Shown: positions 46,845-58,558, counted from the first letter of the stretch. The stretch: DNA of 64,000 nucleotides from Gigaspora rosea (GCA_003550325.1 QKWP01001653.1:54274-118273), one strand, 5' to 3'. The notes: generated by a model from the sequence alone, not told the origin. Made by a program: numbers and translations.

Positions 46845-47931
46845 CTTATAAGTATGCACCAATTTATAACAGAACAGAACGTCTTGAAATGATCATTTAC
46901 ATGCATGAGATATTATAATTGACTAAGAATAGTATTAGATTGTAATCTTAGTTTTCAAACAATTGCGCCATTACTGTTATTTTATGTATTGCATACTACT
47001 TCTATAATTTCTGTAGAAAATCTCATTCTGGAATTATAGATTGATCATAACAATACTGTATAATATAAGTTAATAATACGAAGTCATAAGATTTATATAT
47101 TTTGCAAGAAGTGTTAAAGGAGTTAAACGAAGTAGTGTTATTAAATAAAATTAAAGATCATTTTGATGTTAGAGAAGCATTAAAAAGTTGGTTATAATTA
47201 TTTTTTAGTTATAAGCTTTCTAGGATGAGTTTAAGCATTTATATTTTGTATATTTCTTTTGTTTCATTGGTCTTTTTTGGTTAGCAGTATAATAGAATTC
47301 TCATTTAATAAAATTTTGGTTTGTTAGAATTTGTTTGCGACAAGATTATACTCTTAGATTTAAAGCCATCGAGATTTTATAGTAAAGACTTCTGCCAGCA
47401 TTAATTTAATCACAGATACAATTATTTTTATACAGATTAGTTTTTTTTTATTTGTATTGATTTAGTAAATTTAAAGCTTCGATCAGCCAATAGAATTTTT
47501 ACAATATGACGGAATGATATAAAAAGATTCACCAATCACCACGAAAGCCCACTATGTTGCTACCCATCTTAATAAAAAAGTAATTACGGCATTTAGGCAG
47601 CCTTATATATTGCCAAAATTAATTTTCATATTTGCTGAATTTATTGGCAAAATTTTTGGAACTCTTTTCTAATAGTTATTTCGGAGGGCTTCATATAAAA
47701 AATTTAGTAGTACAAAATGTTTGCCGAAAATGCTTTTTTCAAAAATAATTTAGACACGCATATATATACGCTACCATTTTATGGCTTATTTAGTATTATA
47801 ACAGGGTTTCCAATAATCATACCTTTTGAATGGTTATATTTCCAAGAATTTCGGGTTATTCATGATTTACTTGGTCAAATTAATCATGTATGTACATACG
47901 TACATATTATATCTGATATGTGAGGACATAT

Positions 47932-48271
47932 GGAGTGCTCCGTATTAAAAGGGCCCATTTTTACATTTATCTCATTTTGAGATAATCGAGCTTAACCACT
48001 TGTTTTGATTTTCGGACTGATCCGGGATTAATTAAATTTCACTATTTTGATTGGTTAAAGACGGCATGTGACTATCGGATAATCTCGTGACGTGTTGGCT
48101 CTACGCAGCCTCATGTAATTTTTCTTTTTACATTATCTTGATTTTTTATTATGCAAATCGACTTTCATTAATAATTGAAAAATATCAGTCATGTCAAAAT
48201 TTACATGAATTTGATAAAAACTCATTTTTCAAAAAATTGTAAAAATGGGCCCTTTTAATACGGAGCACTCC
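47932..48271. mobile_element. MITE family J, 30-bp perfect TIR
   Basis: GGAGTGCTCCGTATTAAAAG continuing to CATTTTTAC is returned exactly inverted at 48240-48271. 340 bp. ATAT on both sides; the palindromic CATATG flank makes the duplication ambiguous. Confidence 0.85.
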
Positions 48272-48884
48272 ATATGCATAACGTTTGGGTTGCAAATATT
48301 ATGCATGTGCAGAGAGTGGAGGGTGTGCAATTAATATTAAGTCTCAAAATTGGGACCAAGCTAGAGTGTGCATTTCTTAAAGAGGTTTGACTGTATTGTG
48401 AATTTTTATATGAAATCTGGATACATCCGGATAGATATCTGGATTCTAATATTTTAATTTAGAAGGATATCCGGATAGATATTTTTTAAAACAGATGTTA
48501 ATCTGGATATCCGAATTGTCATCCGGATCCCAACACTAGTGCACCTTTATATTATTTGTTAGATAAAATTTTTTATGGGCGAAATGCAGCATTTTAAAAA
48601 ATTTCATATAGCATGTAGCATTCATGCAAATACATGCAGCCATGCAATCATGCAAAAATGCCCATCTCTATCCAAAACGGACTGGTGGATCAAAAGTTAT
48701 TATCAATTTTATAAATTGACCAATTAAAAATAATTTAAAAATCATATGAGTGGACAAACGGAAAGTGCAAAGTTGCGTTTTTGATATTTTAATATGTGAT
48801 GCATCAAGAAAGTAACTTTTGCATCATGATACGAAGAAACTAAAGGTCCTTTACTTTGCTTTGGACAATTACAATATTTAAAGT
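48272..48884. other. Non-coding, includes GGATATCCGGAT-rich stretch
   Basis: 48410-48535 has ATCTGGATATCCGAATTGTC-type words and ends ATCCGGATCCCAACACTA, like the hAT MITE at 57969-58901. No partner end with a matching duplication was found (TAGTGTTTGGATCCG at 45844 is a candidate). Confidence 0.4.
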
Positions 48885-49091
48885 CAAAACATGTTTTTTT
48901 AGCCATTTACTAGATAAAAAATGTGGTCGAAGTTAAAAAAAAATTTTTTAGAAAAAGTTTTTTTAAACTTCGACCTCATTTTTCACCTAGTAAGAGAAGT
49001 GCAGTAAATCACATAATATCCTAGGGGGGGTCCCCATCTATTATGTCCTATATATTATATAGTCTAAATAGCCAATAATATTGAAGTAAAT

Positions 49092-49326
49092 GAGCAGCCG
49101 TCAATAGAAATCAAGCAAATCAACATTTGAAAAAAAATTAATTTCTTAACTTTTATAGCTCATATCTCAATGAATTTTAAAGCTACTTTAATGATTTAAT
49201 ATTAAAAAGAAAGCTTATGATCTAAGCTTTCTTTTGAATATTATATCATTAAGATAGCTCTAAAATTCATTGAGATATGAGCTGTGAAAGTTAAGAAATA
49301 ATTTTTTTTTCTATTGACGGCTGCCC
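49092..49326. repeat. Foldback MITE family H, copy 2
   Basis: GAGCAGCCGTCAATAGAAAT ... TTTCTATTGACGGCTGCCC. Arms as in 32281-32536 (ATAGCTCATATCTCAATGAA and complement). AAAT on both sides. Confidence 0.8.
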
Positions 49327-50130
49327 AAATATTTTTTTAAAAAATTTTAATTTTTCTGTTGAACGTAAAAATCAAAAGTTAATTAATAAAAAGTTCTCCA
49401 ATATTTATGAATTTTATAGTAAGTGTACTTTGACCTACTGAATAAGGTTACTTATGTGATTTTAATCGATTTTCTTAGTTAAATTTAGACTTTACTATGT
49501 AGCAATATTTGTCAATTGTGGGGTGAATATATTTTTTTAAAAAATTTTAATTTTTTTATCAAACTAAAAATCAAAAGTCAATTAATAAAAAATTCTCTAA
49601 TTTTTATAAAAATTTAATGGTAAGTGTATTTTGACCTGTTGAATAAGGTTACTTATGCGATTTTAATCGATTTGCTTAGTAAAATTTAGACTTTACTATG
49701 TAGCAATGTTTGTCAATTGTGGGGCGAATATATTTTTTTAAAAAATTTTAATTTTTTTATTGAACGTAAAAATCAAAAGTCAATTAATAAAAAATTCTCT
49801 AATTTTTATAAAAATTTAATGGTAAGTGTATTTTGACCTGTTGAATAAGGTTACTTATGCGATTTTAATCGATTTGCTTAGTAAAATTTAGACTTTACTA
49901 TGTAGCAATGTTTGTCAATTGTGGGGCGAATATATTTTTTTAAAAAATTTTAATTTTTTTATTGAACGTAAAAATCAAAAGTCAATTAATAAAAAATTTT
50001 CCAATATTTATAAAAATTTTATAGTAAGTGTATTCTAATCTGCTGAATAAGATTACTTATGCAATTTTAATCAATTTGCTTAGTAAAATTTAGACTTTAC
50101 TATGTAGCGACTTTGTTAATTATAGAGTAG
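49327..50130 (+). repeat. Tandem array, four ~201-bp units
   Basis: Units begin TATTTTTTTAAAAAATTTTA at about 49329, 49528, 49730 and 49931. Each runs through AAGGTTACTTATGCGATTTT and TTTAGACTTTACTATGTAGC. Unit boundaries step by 199-202 bp. The unit equals one arm of foldback F (16440-16570), and the array ends with that element's GTAGCTTATTTTC phrase. Confidence 0.88.
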
Positions 50131-50593
50131 CTTATTTTCAGATCAAAGACATTTTTGAGTTTTTTTTTAAATATTATAAAATTTGATTGGTCAATAGTTC
50201 TATCACTAGAGGGGATAGGACCTATGTAAACCCTAATCATATAATTTACTGCACTTCTTCCCTAAATGGCTAAAAAACACGTTTTAAATATGAGTAAAAT
50301 TGCATGCTGAACAACTTTGCTTAAGCACCCAAAGTAGGTTATCTTGATAAAAAAAGGGGTTTTATATTTAAACTCAAAAAATTTTACTTTAGTACATAGG
50401 TATTCCATTTTTCTTACAAGGCAACCTACTTTGGTCACCTAAGTAAAGTTGTTCAGGGCATGATTTTACACATATTCATTATTTTAAAATCATTAAATAT
50501 TGTTTTTAGCGAAGTTACATTTTCGTTTTGTGCAAAATCAACAAAATTTTAATATGATTTTTAAGCTCAATTTTTTCTTCTCCCCTTGTTCTA

Positions 50594-51002
50594 CAGTGCG
50601 CGACACTTAAAGACTACACAAACTTTAAAAGCTAATAACTTATAATCTAAAAAAGATATTTTAAAAAGGAAGCCACTATTTTATAGCTAAATCAATTTAT
50701 TACAACTTAACGGGCTTATTTTTTAAAAAGTTATAATAACTTTTCAAAATATATAGCTTTAAAAACATAGTATTTTTATATGATACGTAAAAATTTAACC
50801 AAAAATGTGACAAGTCACATGTTTTGGCTTCTCATTATTGGCTAATTTTAAAATTATTTTTAAAAATATTTTTAAAATATTTTTTATTAATTAATTTTTG
50901 ACCAATCAGAATACAAAAAATCAAAAAAATATCAAATTTCAATATGAAATTTTTGAAAATGAGACAAATCACGAAAATGTAGTCTTTAAGTGTCCTGCAC
51001 TG
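50594..51002. mobile_element. Mariner-like MITE O
   Basis: CAGTGCGCGACACTTAAAGA ... TCTTTAAGTGTCCTGCACTG. TA on both sides (50592-50593 and 51003-51004). 25-bp TIR, 409 bp. The interior AATTTTTAAAATT-type repeat resembles 28253-28375. Confidence 0.8.
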
Positions 51003-51070
51003 TATATCCCTGAAAATTTTAATTTTAAGTTAATATGTAGGGGAAAAAACATCATGGATTCAAAGCTTAT

Positions 51071-51731
51071 CTCTTAGTTTGTACTAGTTCACAGGCAAAT
51101 TTGTCTATAAAATTACTATAAATATACCTCTGATCTATTTTTTTAATCATTTAAAATATTTAAATAAAATTTGGTATTATAATATTTAATAACAAGGATT
51201 ATATTTTTGAATTATTTAAATTTATATTATAAGACAAAAAGTTTATGTTGCTTATAAGCTAAAAATATTAAATTTTAAAGAAATTTTTTAACCAAAAAAA
51301 TATTTTACAATATCTTGGCGAATTCTTTAAATATTGGTTTTAAAAATATAGTTTCTAATACAATATTGTAGTTTATATAAAGAATGACAACTTTCATTAT
51401 TTGACTTTATATGATTTACTTGTAAAAATTAAGACTTGTATTAGAAGTGAAAATTTTTTTTATAGACGGGAACATATAAAATTTGAGAAAACCTAAAGAA
51501 AAAATTCTATAGTAAAAGTTCCGAAACAAAAACTTTAAACTTTTATTACACCAAAGTTTTTTAATAATTTTAAAAAAATTTTATAATAAAGTTGATAAAA
51601 CAGAACTAATATTATATTTTTTACTTAGAAAGTACCGGTATATAGTTAAAATTAATTTTTAAGGTTTTATTTAAAAAGTTTAAAATTTTAAAATTTTCGC
51701 AGGCAAATATGGCTGTATAACAAATTAAGGG
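51071..51731 (-). mobile_element. MITE family D, copy 2
   Basis: Reverse complement of 42804-43453 over nearly its full length (for example AATCCTTGTT/AACAAGGATT and ACTACAATATTGTATTAG). No clean duplication. Confidence 0.75.
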
Positions 51732-51932
51732 ATAGTAATTTTATATGTTTTTTTATAAATTTTATATATAGAAAATTTTGTTGTGATATATCATGCGATT
51801 GTTATCCAATTAGAGTTGTGTTTACTATATAATCTGTTATACAAAAAAAATTTACTACTCGTATTATATGAAAAATAATTTATATACACTCTACCCTTAA
51901 TTTTTATAATATATATTTTTTAGTATTTAATA

Positions 51933-52165
51933 ATTGTCGCAGCTAATGCTAAAAATGGCTGATGCTAAAATTTGGGATCTCGATTTGAAACTATAAGTCC
52001 TGCTAAAATCCACAAATACTTTTTAAATATCAAATTTACTCCCAAAGCTCACTCTAATCCTATAAGTCAAAAACGAAAAAAATCATTACAAAAAAAATTT
52101 TAAATTTCATATCAAAGTAGGTCAAAATTTTAGCATCAGCTGTTTTTAGTATCAGCTACAACAAT
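51933..52165. mobile_element. MITE with ~40-bp TIR
   Basis: ATTGTCGCAGCTAATGCTAA ... TTTAGTATCAGCTACAACAAT, with GGCTGATGCTAAAATTT inside the TIR on both sides. 233 bp. Confidence 0.75.
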
Positions 52166-52972
52166 AATTTTTATTTTAAAATCAAGGTTTTTGATTTCTG
52201 GTAGTTTGAAGTTAATCTTCTTTTAAAATTAGTTAATTTTTTACTATATTCTTTAAATCAAAATAAGTACTTAACTTTATATAATAATATGATTAATTAA
52301 AATAATCTTTTAAAATATAAAAAATGCTATTAAATAAAGAGAATTATATTTTGGTGCACCCTGTACCATGGTGCACCCCTGATCACGGGGTATATATACA
52401 ATCAGTGATCATTGATAATCACTGTTTTTTTTGTCCTACATACTAACGTTTACTTTTTTTTTTTGTACTGTACTAATGTTTACTTTTTTTTTCTGTACTA
52501 GTTTGTCACATTTTGTGGTGTCGTCGCTATTGTTGTCATTGGGTACCGTCGCTCGGTGTCGTCGCTTTGGTGTCATCGTTTTGGTGTGAATCCTCATTTA
52601 GGTGCTGTGATTTTTGTCATTTGCTTTGCCGCTTTGCTGCTTTGCCACTTGTTTTGTGTCATTTATTTTGCCGCTTTATGCTGTAATTTCGCTGGTTGCA
52701 TCATACTTTCAGTGTCGTTGGTGTAAATTGGCTTTGTTTGTTGCCGACGTGATTTCAGTTATGTGGCATGCTTATTTAGGTTGGAGTTAGGTTAAATTTA
52801 GGGTTAGGGTGGGGTTAGGGTAAGTTGTTTTAGATAGAGGTTAGGGTTAGAGTGGGTTATTTTAAATAGGGTTAAGGTAGTTTTTATTCGTTGTTTTGTT
52901 TTCTAGTTTGTGTCTATTTCTAATGCTTTTTTTTCTGCTTTGTTTAGAGCATTTTGGTGCATATAGTTTCTT

Positions 52973-53118
52973 CATTCCGGTTAGTGGACGTATTTGGGAA
53001 GTATGATGGTTTTGAACTTTCTTGGTTATTCCGGAGCGCATAGTTTTTTCATTCCGGTTAGTGGACGTGTTTGGGAAGTATGACAGTTTTTGGACATTCT
53101 TGGTTATTCCGGGGCGTG
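52973..53118 (+). repeat. Tandem duplication, ~75-bp unit x2
   Basis: CATTCCGGTTAGTGGACGT to CTTGGTTATTCCGGAGCGCA occurs at ~52973 and again at ~53048 with a few differences. Confidence 0.8.
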
Positions 53119-53503
53119 TTATTTCATTTTTTGCTGTTTTTTTGTTTTCCGGCTTTTGAATCGTTTACTAACACTTCCTTCTTTTTTCTCTATTTGTAAA
53201 GGCATTTTGGAACTAGAGTTAGGGTAAGTTAGAGTAGAGTAGTTGTGGTTGTATCGAATATTTAGGAAAGTGAGTAAGGCGGAGGCGATAGCTAAAGCGA
53301 AGCGACTACAGGGTGAGCAAAGCGAGCCCTGTCTGTATTGCTTCACTACGCTTAGCAACACAAGCTGTACTGAGTATAACGAAGTGGCGTATAGGAATGT
53401 ATATTTACATGTAGGCAATAGCTTTGTCTTTGCTTGAGGTAGTTGATGTGATTTGTAATATGACATAATTGTTGTGTCATGCTGTGCAAGTGTAATAAAT
53501 TAA

Positions 53504-54528
53504 GAGAATTGCTATTTCCACCCCCCCACTTTTGCTAATGCCATCCCCCAGCCGGCCTCCGACCCTTCCGACCTAGTCACGTGCAACGTAGTACAAATAG
53601 AGATCACGTGACTTTCAGATTCGTGCATTTTACCAAAATTTTAGGTTACGCAAAACCTGTGATCACGTGATTTGTATAACCAAAAAAGCCAATCAAAATT
53701 TGACCAGAACTTGAACCAATTCGGTTTCACTTGAACCAGAACTTGGTTCAAATTGAACTATTTTAGGTCACTTGAACCAGAAATTGGTTCAAGCTGAACC
53801 ACTTCGGGTTCATTTAAACCAGAGCTTGGTTCAAATTGAACCACTTCGGGTTCATTTGAACTAAGTTCTGGTTCAAAATGAACCACTTTGGGTTCAAGTG
53901 AACCCGAAGTAGTTCAATTTGACCCAAGTCTGGTTCAAATTGAACCACTTCGAGTTCATTTGAACCAAGTTCTAGTTCAAATTGAACCACTTCGGGTTCA
54001 TTTGAACCAGAAATGAACCCGAAGTGGCTCAATTGGAACCAATTTCTGGTTTAAGTGAATCCGAAGTCGTTCAATTTTAACTAGAACTTGGTTCAAATGA
54101 ACCCGAAGTGGTTCAATTGACCAGAACTTGGTACAAATGAACCAAAGTGGATCAATTTGAACCAGAACTTGGTTCAAATGAATTCAAAATGGTTCAATTT
54201 GAACCAGAACTTGGTTCAAATAAACCCGAAGTGGTTTAATTTGAACCAAGCTCTGGTTTAAATGAACCTGAAGTGGTTCAATTTGAACCAAGTTCTGGTT
54301 CAAGTGAAACCGAATTAGTCCAAGTTCTGGTTCAAATTTTGATTGGCTTTTTTAGTTACACAAATCACATGATCACGGGTTGCGTAACCTAAAATTTTGG
54401 TAAAATGCATGAATCCGAAAGTCACGTGAGCTCTATTTGTACTACGTTATACGTGACTAGGTCGGAAGGGTCGGAGGCCGGCTGGGGGGTGGCATTAGCA
54501 AAAGTAGGGGGTGGAAATAGCAATTCTC
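53504..54528. mobile_element. Foldback element K with GGTTCAAATTGAACC core
   Basis: GAGAATTGCTATTTCCACCC ... GGGTGGAAATAGCAATTCTC. TAA lies at 53501-53503 and 54529-54531. Arms of ~200 bp are GC-richer (GCCGGCCTCCGACCCTTCCG). The core (53700-54330) is ~15 alternating units of AACCACTTCGGGTTCATTTG and AACCAGAACTTGGTTC. 1025 bp; 3-bp TAA suggests PIF/Harbinger-type mobilisation. The ORF at 53814-54032 is a repeat artefact. Confidence 0.85.
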
Positions 54529-54857
54529 TAAATTAATTGCTATTAATTGCTATAAAATATAATTCTTGCATAAGTAAAATTTTTAATAAATTAAAAAAAA
54601 TCGTACTGTTGATTACATCGATCATGCGATTCGGAGTGCACTATCGATCACATGTTCTGGGGTTATCTGAGGTGCACCATGGTGCAGGTGCACCATTTTT
54701 TAAATTCTTAAATAAAGGCTTTTTGTGCTCTAATTGAAAGTTAAAGAGAAGGTTTTCTGATTCTATAATAGTTAAATTATCAAAATTGGCTTAATAGATT
54801 CCAAGTTACTTGGGTCAAAAAAAAATATATGAGGTTTTTTTTAAGAGTGAATCTATT

Positions 54858-55427
54858 TGTTACTGGCGGTGATAGTCACCGGAGTGTGATTGACCAATTA
54901 GATCAAAGGATCATGTATAATATAAAAAATGCAAAAACTTAAATTTTTTTCTTCTAACTTAAAATTTTGTTTATGAATAGTGATGCCACCGAAATTGATT
55001 TTTGAAAAAGGCCTATTTCGTCTTCATTAGAGAAAATTAAAATTTTTTATAAGGAAGAGCAAATAAAATTTATATAAATAGTTCCTTATAATTTCGCTAT
55101 TCAAAAAAAGTATCAAATAATTTTGACTTTCAAGTAAAATAGATCAAAAACAATTTCGTTTTCAAATTTTAATTTTAGGTTTTAGAACCTAAAATGCTTT
55201 CGTCCTCATGTTTATCTATGAAACTACTTTTTTTTATACAAAAAAAAATTCCTTGCAAAATTTTACTATATATTAACCTTTACCTGAACTCTATATATAG
55301 CTCTAACCCTGACCCTAATAATAGTAAGTTTTGATGCTTTGTTTTTGTTTTGATCATAACATTACACAATCTAATTGGTTGATCATGCTTTGGTGACTGT
55401 CATCACCAGTGACAAACACATTTTTTC
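54858..55427. mobile_element. MITE family S with nested family B insert
   Basis: TTGTTACTGGCGGTGATAGT at the left is matched inverted by ACTGTCATCACCAGTGACAA at the right. Subterminal TGATTGACCAATTAGATCA / CAATCTAATTGGTTGATCA. Family B copy 2 occupies 54978-55210. Confidence 0.7.
54978..55210. mobile_element. Dispersed insert family B, copy 2
   Basis: TAGTGATGCCACCGAAATTG ... AAAATGCTTTCGTCCTCATG, collinear with 8713-8951. Flanks TTTATGAA and TTTATCTA agree at 6 of 8. Confidence 0.65.
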
Positions 55428-55514
55428 TTTTTTTAATATTAAATATAAAAACTTGCTTTTATTTTTATTTTTATTTTTTTTTTAGGATTAAGTTATATCT
55501 TGAAGACTTTTTAT

Positions 55515-55864
55515 TATAGTCGAACCTTCATAAATGCAACCTCTATAAATGCAATATCTCCTAAATATACATTTTTTTCTTTTCCGTAAGATATTATTAG
55601 TGCTAAATACCGGTACATGTTCTATATTTTGTAAATGCATATTCTCTTAAATAATATTTTATAGCACACTAATCTCTCTAAATGCACGTAGCCAGTCAAA
55701 TTTTAGTATTTAAGATAGGTTATATAGCTTTTGGTAGAAGTTATACAAACTTGATGATCTAATTTTTAAAGCTGCAATTTAATTGGTTCTCTTTAAATGC
55801 AAACTTTCTAAATGCACGTTGTAGGCTTGTCTCTATAAGTTGCATTTATGAAGGTTTAACTATA
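55515..55864. mobile_element. Pogo/Tigger-like MITE L, copy 1
   Basis: TATAGTCGAACCTTCATAAA / inverted TTTATGAAGGTTTAACTATA ends, with repeated CTAAATGCA words. TA target. Copy 2 at 61694-62014 is collinear. Confidence 0.78.
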
Positions 55865-56897
55865 AGTACCATATTACCACTGTATTAGTGTGGAATAGTG
55901 CATATGGGCACTATTTCAAAAATCGCATTCCCTAAAAATAGCATACTGGGTTTTGAATTAATTGATAATCCGAGAGTCAACTGAATAAAATAATCTGCAA
56001 TCATTAAGTAAATATGACGCAATTTAATTAATAAAATCTCTAATTTGTAAATGTACAGATTTTTATACGTATATATTATTCACTGTACAGTATGTATTCA
56101 ATTTACTTTCGTTATCGTTATAGTAAAGATCCAATATAGTAAAAAATTTTTGAATTCTATTTATTTTTTTTTAGCCTAGGGACTTTACTATAATGAGAGT
56201 AAGTTGTAATTATTCAAACCACTTACCCACTAGTTAAGAACCAATCTACTCGCTAATTTAAAAACTACTACTTAACCCACCTATGTATTAATCAAGAGCC
56301 TTAATTTAATCTTCCACCTGCCAATTAAGAGCCAACTACTAGAGACTGAACTTGAGTCAACCCGTAGATTAAAAAACATAGTCTTGACTCAAGTTAATTC
56401 GAGTTAGGACTATGTTTTTAGGCTACGAGTTGACTTAAATCCAGTCTCTCAATTTGCTTGCTTGTCTAAAAATAGCCATACTATAGTTTGATTTAACCTG
56501 ACTCTTATATGTAAATTTATAATATATAATGCTATATAAACATATTTAAGATTTATAATAAAAAAAAATCAAACTTTATTTATTTTATATTTTTTTAACA
56601 AGTTTAAACTCAATTTTATACATAATTAATGTGTTAGAGTTTTAAATTTAGAATAAATATGATGGTGGCTCTGAGGAAGTTGAGCGTAATTTATCATTAT
56701 TAGGTTGACGCAATTAGTTAGACCTTATTTGAATTATATAGGAATTGTTCTTGCGAAATGTATAAATGGATCATGGTAGTCTAACTTCTCCAAGTTCGTA
56801 TAGTTAAAATAAGAGATTGACTGAGTTGACTTGCTAAAATATATACATATAAATATATTAAACTTACAGTTTGAATTTAATTTGAGAAAAATAAATA
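55865..56897. other. Non-coding AT-rich spacer
   Basis: No gene. Contains the 109-bp palindrome at 56341-56449. Confidence 0.45.
56341..56449. repeat. Small palindromic MITE
   Basis: AGAGACTGAACTTGAGTCAA ... TTGACTTAAATCCAGTCTCT, centre AACATAGTC...GACTATGTT. 109 bp. Confidence 0.7.
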
Positions 56898-57344
56898 TCA
56901 TAACCTGTATCTAAAAGATTCAAAAATCGACTTGTATAAATAGCTTGCGATGCTCAAATCATGTCGAATTGATTTGATCATATAATAAGAAATTTTGTCT
57001 AAATCCTTAACTTGCTTATATAATTCAGTTTTTTCATTTTTTAGATTCATTAAAAAATATCTCAGTTTATCGGCTAATGCACTAGCAGTTGGTCGGTTTT
57101 GAAGATCTGCATCTAAGTATTTATTTCCAAAAGTAATTGAAGAAGTTTGCATTTAATTTTAAATCAGTAACTAAAAAAAAAAAACTCACGAAAAATCATA
57201 TATGTCATACCACGACTAAAAAAAACTCACGAGAAAAAAAGATATGTAATCATTTTTAAGACAAAGACCCCATATATGCTATACAACAACTAAGAAAAAA
57301 AAGTATAATCTAGACAAATATGTATTGCTAGATTTTTGTCAATT

Positions 57345-57756
57345 CTTTTTTTTTTTTCGGCTTCACTATTATCACGGAAGGCTGCAACAGTTGCCCTACT
57401 GAAATCACCAAGGTTAGTATCTTCTGTATGTCTCTTTCCTTCCAATAAAATAGCTTTTACATCTAATAAGCGATAATTTAAGAATAGCCTTTCCGACAAA
57501 GCCTCTTCTAATCCTTCCTTTACATCTTTATCATTCCTTGTCCTTTTTTAGCATTGACAAACTTAGATCCCGGCCTGGATTAGGTTCAAAAGTAAGCCTT
57601 ACCTTCGCAAAATACCTACTGCCTCCGCTTTGCTTTACATATTTTCCTTCCACGTTTTCTAACTTTTTAATAATAGGTTCCCGGTAAGATACTCGTTGCT
57701 GTTTTAATAGCCACTTTAAAATCTCGGCATAACCTTTCTCATGTGAAATATCATGA
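57345..57756 (-). pseudogene. EF-G domain IV-like fragment within the kinase pseudogene
   Basis: Minus-strand text has the hallmarks of translational GTPase EF-G domain [22 protein letters not shown] then [20 protein letters not shown] (compare VAYRET...VEGKxxxQSGGRGQYGHV). After one frameshift comes VKEGLEEALSERLFLNYRLL then DVKAILLEGKRHTEDTNLGD and FSRATVAAFRDN (compare GxxEAL...VDVKxxLxDGxxHxVDSSE). VEGK before QSGG is the bacterial form; fungal mitochondrial EF-G usually has a HKKQTGG-type sequence there. No GTPase domain, no introns, truncated at both ends. It lies between the kinase F-helix remnant and the C-lobe end. Bacterial (possibly endosymbiont) origin is an inference; an unusual organellar EF-G is the alternative. 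Confidence 0.6.
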
Positions 57757-58159
57757 TATAGAAAATAGAATTATTTCAAAAGAATAAGTTCTTACCTTTA
57801 AATAGTCTAATTCATATCGATTATTCTATTTCCACGAAATTATAACAAATGAATAAATATCAGATTCTTTGTATATGGATGTTCGTTCAAGAATTCAGGA
57901 GCAATATATGGTAAAATTATATAAATTGCATTCAAATTTAATTTTGATACAATATTAGCTGCTATCGATAGTGCTTGGATCCGGATTACAAAATCCGGAT
58001 GTATCCGGATATAAAAAGGATAACGGATTATATTTTTGCAAAGCGGATAATAAATCTGGATTTTTATTTTAGCTGTTATAAATCTGATTTTTTATCCGGA
58101 TATTATATGCTAATCAACATCAGCAAATCAGAAAAGTTTAACGTGACTTTTATCAAAAA

Positions 58160-58386
58160 AGTATTTTAAATTCTGGAACATCTAAAATTTTCTCGTTGCC
58201 AAAATCTTTTCTGCTTCGTCCGGTAAATTACCTAACTCCCCAAAAACTACATCACTGTCTCTAGGCTGAAGGTCCAAAAATAGCGATGCAGCTTCCAGAG
58301 AGTTATGTAATTTACTGGAGAAACGAAAAGATTCAGAGAAATGAGAAAATTTTTGGGTGTTCCAAGAATTTATGGTATTAACTATA
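58160..58386. repeat. Palindromic MITE N, copy 1
   Basis: AATTCTGGAACATCTAAAAT ... TTTTTGGGTGTTCCAAGAATTT. Arms continue through TCTTTTCTGCTTCGTCCGGT and AATTACCTAACTC. Confidence 0.7.
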
Positions 58387-58558
58387 AAACAGGATATCTA
58401 CCGGATATCCAATTAGATATATGGATTCCAGGATTCAGGCATTAATTTGATTCACATAGTTAAAATGTTTGACATGTTGAATAACATAATTTGAATCAAC
58501 ATGTCAAGCTTTTCAATTCTGGCGGGCATCATTTAATAAGAAAAAAATTTTTGGAATT

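Larger units (their letters stand above)
45572..48670. mobile_element. hAT-like element, 3.1 kb, non-autonomous
   Basis: TAGAGATGGGCAAAATGC ... GCAAAAATGCCCATCTCTA. Flanks TTCAAAAC (45564-45571) and TCCAAAAC (48671-48678), 7 of 8 identical. Subterminal GCATTCATGCAGTATGC-like repeats occur at both ends. No transposase recognised. Contains 46296-46468, 46469-46844 and 47932-48271. Confidence 0.82.
44628..48720. repeat. Foldback element I, copy 2 (double palindrome), split by a hAT element
   Basis: Outer ends ATAACTTTTGATCCACTGGT (44628) and ACTGGTGGATCAAAAGTTAT (48681-48700) are inverted. Two nested arm pairs meet near 45100: TTTTGGATGATTTAACC, GTCTCAGTGAGACGATTCTA and CAATCACAGGATCC are repeated twice on each side. 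The hAT element occupies 45572-48670. Confidence 0.75.
48994..50262. mobile_element. TAA-duplicating element carrying a foldback and a tandem array
   Basis: GAGAAGTGCAGTAAATCACA ... ATAATTTACTGCACTTCTTCCC. TAA lies at 48991-48993 and 50263-50265. The empty site is visible in foldback G copy 1 (CTAGTAAATGGC). 1269 bp. Contains H copy 2 and the ~201-bp array. Confidence 0.8.
48885..50545. repeat. Foldback element G, copy 2, split by a TAA element
   Basis: 48885-48990 and 50266-50545 match the centre and right arm of 6985-7705 (TTTTTAGCCATTTACTAG, AGTAAAATTGCATGCTGAAC). The left arm is short (~100 bp), so this copy is truncated. Confidence 0.7.
52354..54700. mobile_element. Element with TGGTGCACC terminal repeats
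   Basis: TGGTGCACCCTGTACCATGG ... CACCATGGTGCAGGTGCACCA. TIR ~35 bp, each itself palindromic. Interior is T-rich and GT-rich non-coding DNA with TTAGGGTTAGGGTGGGG (52795-52860). Contains the foldback 53504-54528. No transposase recognised and no clear duplication. Confidence 0.65.

Noticed and set aside
45844-48537. A further hAT element with TAGTGTTTGGATCCG ... CGGATCCCAACACTA ends
   Set aside because: Ends look right, but the flanking octamers (ATTCATAG and GTGCACCT) do not match.
48994-50262. CRISPR-like regular repeats
   Set aside because: Units are ~201 bp without unique spacers in a eukaryotic transposon context; plain tandem duplication.
53814-54032. 72-codon ORF with NEPEVVQFE repeats
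   Set aside because: Product of the GGTTCAAATTGAACC core of foldback K.
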